This document shows positions 50,030-62,266 of a stretch of DNA of 64,000 bases, piece by piece. The notes under the pieces are model-generated. The model worked only from the letters and a program-made list of their open reading frames with translations. It had not been told where the DNA came from and did no database searches. Origin of the DNA: Lasiosphaeris hirsuta. Its lineage: Eukaryota > Ascomycota > Sordariomycetes > Sordariales > Lasiosphaeriaceae. The DNA is taken from contig JAUKUA010000003.1 in the NCBI GenBank assembly GCA_030549175.1, positions 5,394,001 through 5,458,000 on the forward strand, in the 5' to 3' direction. A program made the position numbers and the translations under genes. Within the stretch, counting starts at the first letter, position 1. Each line of letters starts with the position of its first letter.

Positions 50030-53000
50030 CTAGTCGTCAAAATCCTCAACCCGCCGAACCTCTCTTCCTTGCCCATCATTACTCTCATTGTTAACATCTA
50101 TCTCGTCACCATCATATTCCCCACCATACCCCTCAACTTCATCCCCCACACCGTCGAACCCATGAACGCCATTATCATCATCATCACCACCACGTTCACC
50201 CCCGTCCTCGTCATCATACCCTTGGTACTCCCTTTTTCCTTTCTCCTCCCAACTCCCCTCCTCCTCTTCATCGCCATCGCCATCATTAGCGTCATCAACG
50301 TATTGTTTCGGATTTATAGGAGTTTTTTTCGGGGTGGTAAAATAGCATTGTGCCTCGAGGCCGGATGCGGATTCGGGCTTGGCCTTAACTGTATCGTCCC
50401 GACACTCCTAGCAACTATCCAAGCCGTGTTGTTTTCTTGAGTCTGGGGCTGGTATTGCGGTCGGGCTCGTTGAAACGCAGCACCAAATACTGCTGCTGGT
50501 GCTCTCCCCTCCGCATTGAGCGTTGGTTTGGCCTGCTTTGGGTGCTGCTTCGGAGGGCGGCTGGTGTTGGTGATGTGGGAGATGGTATGGGTTTGTGCGG
50601 TATTGGTGATCCTGCGGCTGAGAGTGTTGCTGCTGATAGTGCTGGGGCGGGTAGTATGGTAGTTGGTATTCCTACTCAGCGTACATCTGCCATGGCGGTT
50701 GTTGATGCTGCTGTTGCGGCGGTTGGGCGCTGCCTTTGCCTTTATGGGGAGGTGGAATCATCATAGGTCCAGCTTGCGGCGAGCCCCTTGGCATTTATGA
50801 GAACTCCTCCAGCCCTTGCCTTGCGGTCAGTGTGTTGGCATTCACTCTAGAGGTGGTGCCTATGACACTCGAGTCTATAGATGCGGTAGACGGTGTATAT
50901 CTCGCGCGGTGTGGCGTCAGTTCGGCGTTGCGCTTCTTACCAGCACGAATAGCCTCAATCCGGGCCCAGTCGGCGTCAGTCATGCTGGTAGCATGCTTCA
51001 TATAGTTCCCAAAGCGCTCTGTCGCCTTCCCAACCATGTCAAAATGTTCCCAATCCACAATGGGATCAGGTACGGGCCCCGAGCCAGAAGCCCCTCGGCG
51101 AATGTCATACTGAGCGAGCGAGGACGCGATCTGAAATGCGTTGCGGATCTGCCGCCCGTTCCATCTGAGACCTGGGTTTTCTTCGTGCCGATTGTAGTAC
51201 CACGTGGCGTAATCGATAATACTTTTGGCCTTGACTCGAAGCTTGGGGAGTTTTTCCTGCTCAGAATTTCTCAGCTGGTCTTGTGTTTCTTGCACAATCT
51301 CCCTCAGCTTTCTGATATTGAGCCGGAAAACTTCGATGGTCTGCTCCCTCGACAGAGGCTCATGCTGGCCCCTTCTTGATTGCCTCGCCAAAGTCAACGA
51401 TTACGTCGCTTTCGATATGACGAGGGGTCTCTGGCTGTGGATTTGGTTCAGGGTAGCGGCCCATGGAGCCCGGCCCGGGGGGGCGAGACTGCTGATAGTG
51501 ACCTAATGGAGGGCTCGTAAGGGACCATCCCTCACGGTAAACATGCTTCATTTCAGCGAAAAGCCGGAACTGATTCCCCTGATCCTTCAAGTGTGCACTG
51601 AGTTCTTCGGCCTTGTGCGCAAAGCGGATAGGATACTCTGGAAGGAATTGTACGTCTATGAAGCCTCGGTACGCACTGATGGTAAATACGGTGTCGACCG
51701 GCCCGTATGAGCTCCCATCCATCATAATCGATATAATAGCAATTGAGGGTCAGCTGACGGGCTTTTGTAGAGCTTGGGACGGCGGTTGATTCCCAGGTGT
51801 CGTCAGGCCAGTTGTCAGCGATGGGGTCAAGGTTTTTTTGCTGGAGTATGAAAGCACTCTGGGCACGTGTGCTAGATCGGCTGTGTGTGCTATTTTGGGG
51901 GGCGAACATAACTTCGCCAACCTGAAAGAGAAACCATAGATCGGCGAACTGTACCCTGCGCCCGCCATTGCCACCTTTGAACATATCCTGAAGAGGCATG
52001 ATATGCTTGTCCATAAAGTCAACGTAGCATCGCATATCCCTCAGAGCTGTTGTGCCATCGACCTCGGGCCCTGGGAGGTGAGCGATATCGATGCTATCGG
52101 TGCTGTCGTCGCTGCTCGGCTCCTCTTCGCCACTCTCTTTAGATATATCGCTAGGGTCGCTAACGTTGAGGTCTATGCGGCTTCGCCCACTCGATTTCTT
52201 TTTACGGCTGAGCTCTTTGCTAGTAGCCCTAGCCTTTTTGCCGGCCCTCCTCGGACTCTTGACTTCGCGTCTCATGTCCGTCCTGTCTGCTTTGGTTTGG
52301 CTTCTTCGCTCTTTGCGTGGGTCTTTGTTGGCTGTTTTGGTCCTGCTCTGACTTGTGTCTTTGCGTCTCCTGTTCGGTGCCTCCTTGCCATCGCTTCTCC
52401 TTTTATTCCCTCTCTGGTTCCTCTTCTGCCTTGCTTTCGAAGTGCTTCGACTTCTGGATTCATTCCCCGAATCAGAACTGCTGGGAAATCTTCCGCTCGC
52501 CTTTTTTTCCAAGTAGATTTTGCGTGTTTCTACCGAGGGTATGTCTTTCTTTTGATCCTCTAGATCCACCACGCTACCCCAAGCCTCTTCGAGCTCCCCA
52601 AGTGCGGTCTTCATGGCATCTTGGAAATATACCAATGACCTGAAAGGCCGGAAAAATACCCAAGGCCGATCGAAACTCGGCCATGCCTCGTCAGTGGACA
52701 GAGTTTCCAAGTTCCAAGCACCTCCCGGGACGGGCCGCACACTCCTGCCCACAGGTGGCGGTGGTATCATACCTCCACCCGCCCTATTAGGAGGCGCCGG
52801 TGCAGGTTGGTGTACTGTATGCTGTGGGTGCTGGAAGTGGGGGATAGGATTTATCCACCGATTGAACACCTGCTCAAGGTAGCCCAGGACGCTGGGGCTA
52901 TGGATTCGAACACGTTGGATCCACCCAGCCTGCTCGGAACCTTCATTTTTCTTCATGTGTGAGCTCTTCCATGGATTTCGTCTGTGCTTTGTGTTCAGTC

Positions 53001-53316
53001 TCGCGGCCCGGCTTTCCAGATCGATCATGTCCTCCTCTGACATTCCGAGGGCTTCAACGACGTGATACTCGTCGTCGGCCCCGTGACGGTTCTTGAACCG
53101 TCCAAAATCCATCACCTCAGCCGATATGTGAAAAGGCAAGTAGTATGACAGGAGCTCATCACGACAGCTCCCCTATTCAGCGTCGCCATCTTCCGCGCTT
53201 TCTGACAAGGCCTCGACCGGCAAGACCTCGACATCCGAGAGATCCGACTCGGAATCCCGAGAGGACCTCTCAGATAGTAGAGCGGGCCTACCGGGCCTGG
53301 GAGACGCTTCTGTCAT
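50030..53316 (-). pseudogene. Decayed DUF7025 / AAA-ATPase-family gene lacking its ATPase core
   Basis: Reading from ATG 53316 the frame gives an acidic N-terminus, then a frame of more than 500 codons with a Lys/Arg-rich low-complexity centre and a DUF7025-like region (LRDMRCYVDFMDKHIMPLQ..., VQFADLWFLFQVGEVMFAP). It continues after a frameshift as VDTVFTISAYRGFIDVQFLP and ESDVIVDFGEAI, then passes at about 51360-51397 directly into an AAA lid-like helical region (LSREQTIEVFRLNIRKLREI, RWNGRQIRNAFQIASSLAQY) and a Gln-rich, then acidic tail ending at 50030. No Walker A, Walker B or other ATPase core sequence lies between. In-frame stops occur at 53173-53175, 50795-50797, 50672-50674 and 50408-50410. 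A tandem CCATCCAT (51715-51722) marks a 4-bp frameshift. Full-length relatives have an AAA core between DUF7025 and lid. Domain naming is from memory of the family. Confidence 0.82.
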
Positions 53317-54093
53317 TTCAGAAGCCACAACCTGGTACATGAGTTTTAGCTACATCCCTGGTAATATTCAATCTTGGGGTTGAAAACTCACTGCTATAAC
53401 CATATTGGCGTCAACACCTATTCAAACTCGAGTCTCCAATAGAAATGGTGATGAGAAATAGCGACACGGATGATGGTCAGTTGCGGTCTTGGGTGTAGAT
53501 TTTCGCATATTCAGCAGTCCAAAAAGCGACGAGGCTCTATGGGCAAACCGATGCCGTATGGAGGGCAACTGCGATCGGCGGGGGAACAACTGGGGAGAGC
53601 CAGGGGCAGGAGGCAGGAGGCAGGAGGCAGCCGAAACTGCAGCAGTTTGGCGAAGCACCACTTTAGCCCAGCGCGCGTAACGATAGGTGATGGAAGGGTA
53701 TAAGAAATCTAGGCCACAGCCAATCGCTAATCATAGCCCATCATGCTTGGCTAGCTTCCACGACCTGACAAGCCCAATGCGACGACAACTCATGACCACG
53801 TCAAATTACGACAGCCCAATCTCTTCTTGTTTCTTCTTCACCACTACTACATTACTAGTATGGCCCAAAATCAGATTAAAAACAGGTTGGAATACGGGGA
53901 GCCGCCGAGAGACTCAATAACGCGATGACATGGAACCAGGGCAAAGCAATCAAGATGCCCGACTTTTACAAGTACTGACATTCATTCACATTGCAACAAC
54001 CATAACAACCAGCAATGACTAACAAATGTGCCACTGGCAGGAAACTGCAGCCCGCACTTCATTTTTACGTGCAAAGGAGCAGCGGGACAAAAA
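53317..54093. other. Region between two divergent decayed genes
   Basis: No coding frame with family resemblance. It holds the former 5' regions of both pseudogenes and a short imperfect repeat of AGGAGGC (53608-53628). Confidence 0.45.
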
Positions 54094-55729
54094 ATGGGAA
54101 GTAGCCTAACAGAAACAGACTGGCAATCCCTCTTTGAGAGTGTCGCGTTAGCCGAAGCAGCGGCCAGCAATTTAGATAATAGCCCGTTCGAAATATTCAA
54201 CCGCTTTGCTATCAGAGTCGGAGAGCGTACTGACGTGATAGATCCATGGGTTTGTCTGATTCCAGATTCATACGGCCTCTCGGTCATCAAATCGGCCGTT
54301 GCAATCTTGCTAAAGGTGAGGGTCCGATGCCAGTGTGCGTCGGCGAGCCGCAAGACTCTACGAAGCACTTGTCGACGCCATTCAGGACCTTTTACAGGCG
54401 GCGGAATCGAAGAAACAAGCGAGTTTCAAACATGAGTGCCTCACTACTTCAAAAATCCACACGGGCCTACTACAGCTGAGCTGATACCAATTCTTCAAGT
54501 CTCGTTACCCACAAATCAGGGAGCTAAAAGAAATCGAAAAAAAGCTCAGAGGTCATCCTGGAGCCGGTCAAGGACGAGGCAAAGGCGCTTGTTGCTGCAG
54601 TAAACAACTGCAGAGACGTCATCATAAAAAAGACGGGACAGGACGCCGGTGAGACACTCGTCCAGGCTAGGGCGATCCGCTGGCAATCTGCGGAAATAAA
54701 GTGCCTAGCAATGGAAATCAAGAACGACGTTGGCCAAACGCGAATTGAGACAAACTCCGGGATCGAAAAAGTTAATGCCGAGCTGCAGTCTGTCCGACAG
54801 GCTTTGGAGGGGCTTGAAAAGACACAATACAGCTACACTGCATTGCTAGAAATATGCCGGGAAGAAAATAAAAGTGGGCGGACCACAAATGCCTTCCAAA
54901 TCAGATTAGTACTGAAAATTACACCCATCAGGATACCGAATGGCAATCACCAAGGCCAGACGGCTCGAGAGGGAAAGGGACGAGCGGCGGCGTCAACAAC
55001 AATACCTCATCCCTGAAGTCTCTCAGGGAGTCATGTCACTCGATAAGCTATTCCTGATTCTTTCGACGCCCCCTTCCAGTCGGGTAGAGCGGAGAAGAAA
55101 GGCGGTCGATATCGATTCACTCCTGATCCAGCACACCACCGACGTCGAAATAACCCTCGCCCGGAGCACCAACCTAGACGTGAGATCCCATGGCCAGGTC
55201 CACTCACTCCTCAACCAAGGCAGCTTCTTCGACTGGATGTCCGCCAACGCCCCCGACATGCTCCTCGTTGACGGTAACATGCAGGATGCCTCATCCGATA
55301 AGATTTCACCATCCCTGTTCTGCACCAACTTCGCCCTGACTATGGCCAACCTCGAGCCCGAAAACATTCTTCACCCACTTCTACTGCGGCCTGCGGACCG
55401 ACAGCGACGACGCCTGGTCCGGGCCTAGCGGCCTAGTTCGTTCCATCATCGCCCAGCTGCTGGTGGCGCTCGGCCAGCGGCAGTCGCTCAGCCTGAACTT
55501 CCTGAACTAGGGGTCATTAGTCCAAAGCCTAGAACAACACAACCTCGAGATCCTATGCCACTTCTTGCACGCCCTCCTCCACCAGTTCAGTCTAGGAACG
55601 ACCGTCTACAGCATCATCGACGGCATCTGCGCCTTTGACGTCGACTACCGACGCGCCTTTTCGACTGAGTCCCCCCGGCAGCGGGGTATGAGGACGCAGT
55701 GGGGAGGGAAGGATTATGACGATGATTGA
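54094..55729 (+). pseudogene. Decayed STAND/NLR-like gene (DUF7708-type N-terminus)
   Basis: Coding-like segments in different frames follow one another in a sensible order. From ATG 54094: MGSSLTETDWQSLFESVALA to SAVAILLK. Then, one frame over from about 54320, SDASVRRRAARLYEALVDAI to GLLQLS and a TGA. Then, past an A7 run at about 54536-54542, a helical stretch VILEPVKDEAKALVAAVNNC to YSYTALLEICREEN. Next is a frame from 54940 with FFDWMSANAPDMLLVDGN. Finally, one base over at about 55365, FTHFYCGLRTDSDDAWSGPS to TVYSIIDGICAFDVDY, interrupted by TAG at 55508-55510. The order resembles the N-terminal half of large fungal STAND-type proteins (helical N-domain, coiled coil, then an NTPase-like region). 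At least four frame breaks and two stops make it non-functional. No downstream repeat domain is present. Naming is tentative; decay is clear. Confidence 0.72.
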
Positions 55730-56875
55730 GTCGGTATGAGAAACTCCGAATAAACGACGCCGCGTAAAGTGTTGCTGCCTTAGAGGGTTGATCAATTTTG
55801 CGAAAGACCTGACTAGCTCCCATTGGATTGCGGTGTCAACCAAGCCACTTCGTCTGGCGTTTCTGCCATCTCCCATTGGACGTTGGAGAACAGTTGTGCC
55901 TTGGGAACCGCCTTGCATATGCTTGGGCGGAAAGCGATCTCTTGCCCTTCTGACTGACAGTTGCGGTGTGAAGCTGGCCTCCAGCTCCATCGTTCACCGT
56001 GCGCTAAGATCGTATGTGCCTTCACTGATATCTCACAACACTTGAAGTATTTCTCATTCCCCATCATCATATCGGGTAACCCGATAGCATCATGGCCGAG
56101 GTGGCTGAGCTCGTGCTTGGGACGGTGGGTGTCGTTGGGATTATTGGCGGCGGATACTCCGGCCTCGATGGGTGACTCGCTGGGAGCTGCATTATCTGAG
56201 GAGACCCCACGTCGGAGTCAACGAATAATGCACAGGTTGAGGAGGAAGAACGAGGTCGCTACGGGAAACCCCGAGAAAAGGTTCTGCCCATAAAAAGACG
56301 GCGTTCTGTGGTGATATTACAATACTGCCCGCGCATTGGAAGGGATGGAGCAGGCGCAACTAGTACACCGAGCGTTGATGCTATTTTATAGTCATGAGTT
56401 TTGATCGGAAACTTTGGACCCGGGTACCTATTTGAGTTGATGCAACTCCAGGAAAGATAGTACTAGGCTCAGTTAGAGCTACTTTATGAACATATGCTTA
56501 CTCAACAAACCTCTCATCAAAATATCATCATGATTATTGTCTGCCATTTGCACATCCGTGCTGTATATCTGGCTATCAATTTTTCCCACTCTCAAGATTC
56601 CTAAAGTCTGTGGTCTAGCTTATATTCTTAGAGTAGAGAGACCCAACTTTGTTCCCTTCCCTTTTCCCTGGGATGTCTCTCGGCGACTTGGAACTCCTTA
56701 TCATATCCTCTCTCCCCGAACCCAAAAAACCTGCGTGATAACTAACCCTAGGTTTTGAAGCACGCCCTAAACGCCACCCATAGTCCTCCTCCTCGGGAGG
56801 TTAAAAAGAATAAATCCGCCAACTAAAGTACGCCATTCGCTGTTGAATCACTTCCAAATAAATAGGAGCCAAGGC
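55730..56875. other. Intergenic region with a possible gene fragment
   Basis: No intact gene. The only coding-like signal is the 27-codon fragment at 56092-56175. The rest is AT-richer sequence before the convergent 3' end of the LRR gene. Confidence 0.45.
56092..56175 (+). pseudogene. Possible N-terminal remnant of a HeLo/NLR-type protein
   Basis: An ATG opens MAEVAELVLGTVGVVGIIGG and stops after 27 codons. The small hydrophobic, glycine-rich start resembles N-termini of fungal HeLo-like or NLR-associated proteins. It is too short to be sure; chance cannot be excluded. Confidence 0.25.
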
Positions 56876-59800
56876 CTATTCGGCTTCCAACTCCCCCTCA
56901 CTCGTTCTCCTGCCCTCCCCTCCCTCAAGATTCACATTGGCCCTGGCCATTTCCTGACTCTCCACAAACCGATCCCACTCCATCGGGTTGTTACATTCTC
57001 TTAACTTTTCCCAAATCTCTTTCCGGTGATGTTGAAACACGTTGACAATCCCCACCTCCTTCGCCTCCTGCTTAAACCCCTCATCGCCCAAGTCTTCCAG
57101 CAACTCATGCAACAGCCTAACGTGCTTGGGGTCTGCACCGACCATCTCGACGCCCTCCAACAAGGAGGCATACTGCTCCGGCTTGACAATCGCTCGCCTA
57201 AACTGGTGTCCGGCGCGAAGAACGCGGCCCTCCTCCTCGGCGAGCGCCCTGGAGGTGAGACTGATGGTCGAGTTGGACCGAACAAGCGACGATGGGCGGA
57301 TTTTGACGTCTGTGTCAACCTCTGCGTCAACTTCATCTTCGCCGTCAGACAAAACCATCGACGTGCGGCGGCCGAGCTCGGTCGATGAGAGGGATGCGCT
57401 GAGCTGCTTGTCATTGGCTTCGTCTGACGACGAGAGGCTGATAGCGCTGTCGGCAGCCTCGCGTGTGTCGGGGAACTCGTCCTCGAAACGCTTGATAACG
57501 CCCTGAAGGGTGCTGTCAAGGAACATGAGGCGGTCTGTGAGGATTTTAGCAAGGTCCCGTGTCAGAGAGAATGAGAGGGTCGACCTACGATAGGCATGCG
57601 TGTCTTGGCTATTGGTGGCCTTCGCCTTCCTGATAGCCGGTTGCAGCCTGTGTCTGATCTTCCTGGCGCTCAACAGGAGATGCTTTGAGGTCTCCTTTGC
57701 CTTACCACTCGGCAGCCCGATCCTTGGTTGCGACATGACTCCATTCTCGACGTCGCGGATGAACTCGCCAGACTGCCGTCTCGACTCGTCGCCGCGATTC
57801 TTCAGACAGCATGCAAGTGCCTTGACAACACCTGTACCGCCAATGACGTAGTCATCATCAGGCGCAGCATCCAGATCGCTGTCAAAGTCGGCTGGTAGTG
57901 TGACATCGTGACCAACCAGCCGCTGGAGCACATCGGGATACTCAGGCTCTTTGCCTAGCGTAGCCTCAGCAGACTGTGCTGCCGTCAGGGCCGCCAGCTC
58001 CATGTTGTAGAGGCAAACCGCAACGACCTGCTTAGCCATGGCCTTGACAAGGTCGCTCGACTGCTCACTAGGAGGCTCAATGTCTACGGCAACCAAGTTG
58101 CTGGAGACTCTCACCGCAGCCAGAAGCGACGCGAATAGCGCACATGCCTCTTCCTTGGCCTCGTCTGTCGTTGCATTCGTCGCTAGCTCGACAATCTCGG
58201 GATTCTCCAGGAAGCTGACATGTGCCAAGCCAGGAATCTCAGGCAAGATCTCGGCAAGGGCAATGGCTTGCTCTGGGCTCAAAGAGCAGTCAGCAAGATG
58301 GATTCGTTTTAGACACTCCATCTTGGGTAGATATCTGCAACACACCGTTAGCAAGGCCTCATCATAAATCAATTCATTCGAACTAGCCTTCGCAGCACAG
58401 TAATGGCGCTGGGTTCCATGCTAAATAGATCTTGGTTATGCGAAAGGTCGATAAACCTGAACCCAGGCAACTTGCACAGCTTTGGCAACAGCTTGCACAG
58501 CGATCCCGGCTTGAGATTGCAGTCGGCGAGACTCAGCGCCCACAGTGGGCAGTTATCCACCTGCAGCGCGTTGGCGATGACGGCAAGCTGCTCTCGCAAG
58601 TCGTTTCCACCCAGATCGAGGCCCTCGCAGACGCCGCTGCTTAGATATCTTGCGACATGGTCGAGTCCCTTGGGATCAATGTCATTGTCAGCCAAGCCGA
58701 GCCTCCTAACGCTGCACTTGATGGCACCGTCAATGACTGCCCCCAACTGTTCCGTATTAAGTCCCGTTTGGCCGAGGCTCAGCAGACTGAGTGTTGGCCC
58801 GCCGATTCGCTCCCCAAGTGACTTAGACAAGAGGCGGCAGAAGTCCTGGTCAGCACGTATCCCATACGAGCCGCCATTCTGGACAGTTGGTCGGGGGAAC
58901 GGTATGTGTGACAGGTCGAGGCTCTTGAGCGTATGGGAGAGATAAATGAACAGACAAATGTGTCTCCACCCTTCCGGGCCGAGCTTGTTGTTCTTGAGCA
59001 CTAGTCGCTCCACCACTCCGCCTTGCTTAGTCAGCCCGTCAGGCTCGCTCACAGGTTTCCGTTTCCTAGGCGAGGCTTTCCTCGCGGCGAGCAGACCAGC
59101 GAGAATCACACGGAGACCCTCGTCGCTGAGACCGCAGTTGTCTAGCAGGACCTCCCTTATGGGCACAACTGCCAGGTAATCACCGAGTGTCACCAAATCT
59201 GGCAGTTGCATCCAGTACCCGCTGAGGTCTAGCCTCTCGATCATGCCCGGTTCGGTAGACGAGTTGGCCGGATCCGCGAGTTGTTCCGTAATCTTCTTAA
59301 GAATTGGCGTCTCTCTTAGCTGGCAACAACGCCGGTATATCCTAACTGGGTTGGTTGTCGGCACAGCCTGAATTCTGGGGGTCTCAGGGGGTGGAACTGT
59401 GCTCGTCGAAGAATCGCTATCCAAATAAAGCTCCATTGGGATGGTTCCGTTGGCCTCTGCGAGCTTTCTTCTCTTTTCTTTCCTCGCTTTTCTTTCTTCT
59501 TCGCTCTTCTTCTTCTTGTCCTTCTTCTTGTTGTCCGCCGTTGGTTGCTTATCAGGAGGTTTCTCTGAGCTCAGTTCCTGTTGTAATGTTGTGGTTGTCT
59601 CGCTATCGGCATCAGCGTATTCCTTTGCGGGCTCTTGTGCAGTTACGTCGCCAGCGGCTTCGTTCTGAATATCCTCCTCTTCCTGAGCACCTCTAGCCTT
59701 CGTATTCTTCAAAGCCTCGCCCTCGCCCTTTTCCTTAATTTTCCTCTTTTGATCCTTGTCCCTGGCGTTAAGCTGATCGGCCGCCTTAACGGGGCATTTC

Positions 59801-60622
59801 TGTCCAGAATCTTGCTCATATTTGGGCATGGGCGCAATCTCAACGTCAACACAAAATGCTACCCTCCGCAGCTTGGCCTGGCGCAAACCCGAAATTTCGC
59901 AACGTTCCCTGTGTTGATCCACGTTCAAGACGCGACGCTCGACCAAGCCATGATTGTGGGGCTTCACAACGGTACCCAGGTTGCCATTCGAAGAGGACAG
60001 TCTCCGAAAGACGTGCAAGATGCCTGCTTGGGAGGATCGTGGCGGTGCCGGGGTATATGGCCCTTCGCCCTCGTGTTTGGAGGCATGCTGCAGGACAGCG
60101 TTTTTTACTTGGGCTGGTCTCGGCACCGATAACTCGGCAGGCTTTGGCTGGGCCGTGTTGGCCTGTGGGGGGCTTTGGCTGGCCGTGTTGCCAGATGAAA
60201 ACTTGGACGAGATATTGGAGAACCACGAACCCCGCCGCTGCGGTGATGCAGCAGACCGTTTTTCGTCCGAGCTGGCTGCCCGGGCCAGAACGGGACGAGC
60301 GGGTGTGGCCTGTTTCGCCGGCTGTGCACCTGTGCCATTGCTAATGGCCGGGCCTATCTGGTTGCCATTGATGACCGTGGTAGTCGGAGGCGGTGGCGAG
60401 CCCGTGGACGAGATGGCCGCGGGGGTAAGAATGTCGCGGGCTCCCTGCGATATCGACCTCGATCGTGTGACAACCTTTGTGCCCTTGTCTACTCATGAAT
60501 TACCGCCATTAGTTTACCGAGCCAGTGTAACCATGGGATCACTTTTGTGGGTATGTCTTGTGCGCACCTTTGGGGTTGCCGTGGGTCATCCAGCTCACGT
60601 CGACTCCGTGAATCTGCTCCAT
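56876..60622 (-). CDS. Large leucine-rich-repeat protein, Mhp1-like (putative cell wall biogenesis)
   Basis: Four exons (60622-60568, 60488-58388, 58334-57589, 57534-56876) give 1186 residues starting MEQIHGVDVSWMTHGNPKD. The N-terminal third is Ser/Thr/Pro-rich with a Lys/Glu-rich segment (KKKDKKKKSEEERKARK). A leucine-rich-repeat array follows (ERLDLSGYWMQLPDL, REVLLDNCGLSDEGLRVIL, ERLVLKNNKLGPEGW, KSLDLSHI, RRLGLADNDIDPKGL, KRIHLADCSLSPEQA). The C-terminus is acidic and Ser-rich with a helical end. Intron two appears to be GC-AG (donor GCTAGT, 58387-58335), giving VLRRYLPKME. Intron three (57588-57535) is 54 nt and open in frame. Pezizomycotina orthologues are often labelled cell wall biogenesis protein Mhp1; I recall that label from annotation and know of no direct proof. 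The LRR call itself is firm. Confidence 0.78.
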
Positions 60623-62266
60623 AATGCCGGTGCTAGGGCCTCGTCGCCAATAATTGCGATTTAGAGAGCAGACTTGGGTCGTGGTTGGATCTGCGATCCC
60701 CTATCCGAGGACGAATGCCCGACAGAGGGAAATAGGGGGAGCGCGAGCGCAAGCGCGAGGGGCAGGAGATCAGGTCGATAGGGAGAAGGCGCTGTTCAGC
60801 GACTTGCGTGGGTTATTAGGGTGTCAATGCTGCCAGCTCTTTGTTGAGTGGGGTGCCGTCACTGGTTCCATCTGATGACGGTCGCGGAAGCCATAGTCTC
60901 GACTGGTGCCTGCAAATTTGTGAAAGTAGAAAGTCAAATAACAAGACCAGCAAGATGAAGATGTTGAGCAAGTGGATTTCTAATGTGAATGTGGTGGAAA
61001 TAGAAGCGTGAGATAGCCGTGATCCGTACACCTCCAAGCTGACTGTGCGACCTGATCGAGAGCGGCTTAGCTGCTGGCTGCTTGGTTGTGGACTGCAGGC
61101 TGCGGCGGGCTTGTCCTGGGCTGATATCCAGATTGCTAGGGTGGCCGAGGGAATTGACATGGACAGGCTCGACAAGAGAATGGATCTTAGAAAAGTCCCC
61201 TGGCCCAGGGCACGTTTAGTTATACGCTACCGGAGACCATCGGGTATTGCATACCCTCGGGCTACTTTATTTCCCTGGTCAGGGCAATAGCACTCGCGAT
61301 TGTTGCTGCAAAGGGCTGCTGGCAGCTGGGAGAACGAGAGGCGGGAGTGCGCTGATTCAGGCGAATGCTGCAGCGGTCTAGATGGCCACCGGCAAAGCGC
61401 CGCAAGCAGTTAAGTTGCCCGCTTGTTGCCCGCCCACTCAGATACCAAAAGTTCCCCGCACTCGAACCAGACTGAGGGTGAATTCAACCTGCCAGCCACC
61501 GCCATGGCGAAATGGAGTCCAGCGCTGCTGCAAGTCGCTCTCGGCCCTCGACGTCACTGACCAGACTCCTAGCATGAGGGAAAATAAAACACCCGGGATC
61601 TCTTGGAACGCTTCGGTCGCCAGCGGAAGGCCTCGAGTCAGGCCCCCGTGGCTCCCACGCGCCTAGCAGTAGTAGTAATCTCACTCGCCTCGAATGGACA
61701 TTTCCTAAGCCCTCAAATGCAGATGCCCATCTTAGCTGCCGGATGATACCATCCACGCCATCCTAGACCGTCCTCGCCTCATGTGTGGTTGTGTGCTATG
61801 GTATCTTGTTACTGGGGAAGCAACGAGGGTTCACCGAGTCCGCAGATGCGACATGCCCAATCAACATACGACCGAGCCCACAAAGCCCCGGATGACCTCA
61901 TGTTGGGGGATCTAAGGTGGACACCAGCTCGGTATCCAAGGGACCCAAGTGGACTCTCACCGCATCCGGATGCCGAACTACTGCAAACTGTCGATCGAGT
62001 TGCTGTACGGGCAGGTAACAACCAAAACAAAGGCATTCACTGCCTCTAGAATGTGCCGTGACAAGCCGCACTGCGCAACCCCAAAATTCACAGACGACAT
62101 GCACCGCACGCGCAATGCAGGTCACGAGGAAACGCCATGGGCCATAGCTTGATTTCACATCTCAAAGTTGATTGGTTTTTGGTGAACCTAATTGTCTCCC
62201 TCCCGATGTGCACATGAGAACTCCTAAAGAACAACCTTGACATAAGCCCTTCCCTGAATTCCCAAT
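60623..62266. other. Intergenic region between LRR gene and RPL5
   Basis: Upstream region of the LRR gene and 3' region of RPL5. No recognisable gene on either strand. Confidence 0.5.

Noticed and set aside
54315..54365. An intron to explain the frame change in the STAND-like relic (GTGAGG donor near 54316)
   Set aside because: The sequence that would be removed encodes the expected continuation in another frame, so an indel explains it better.
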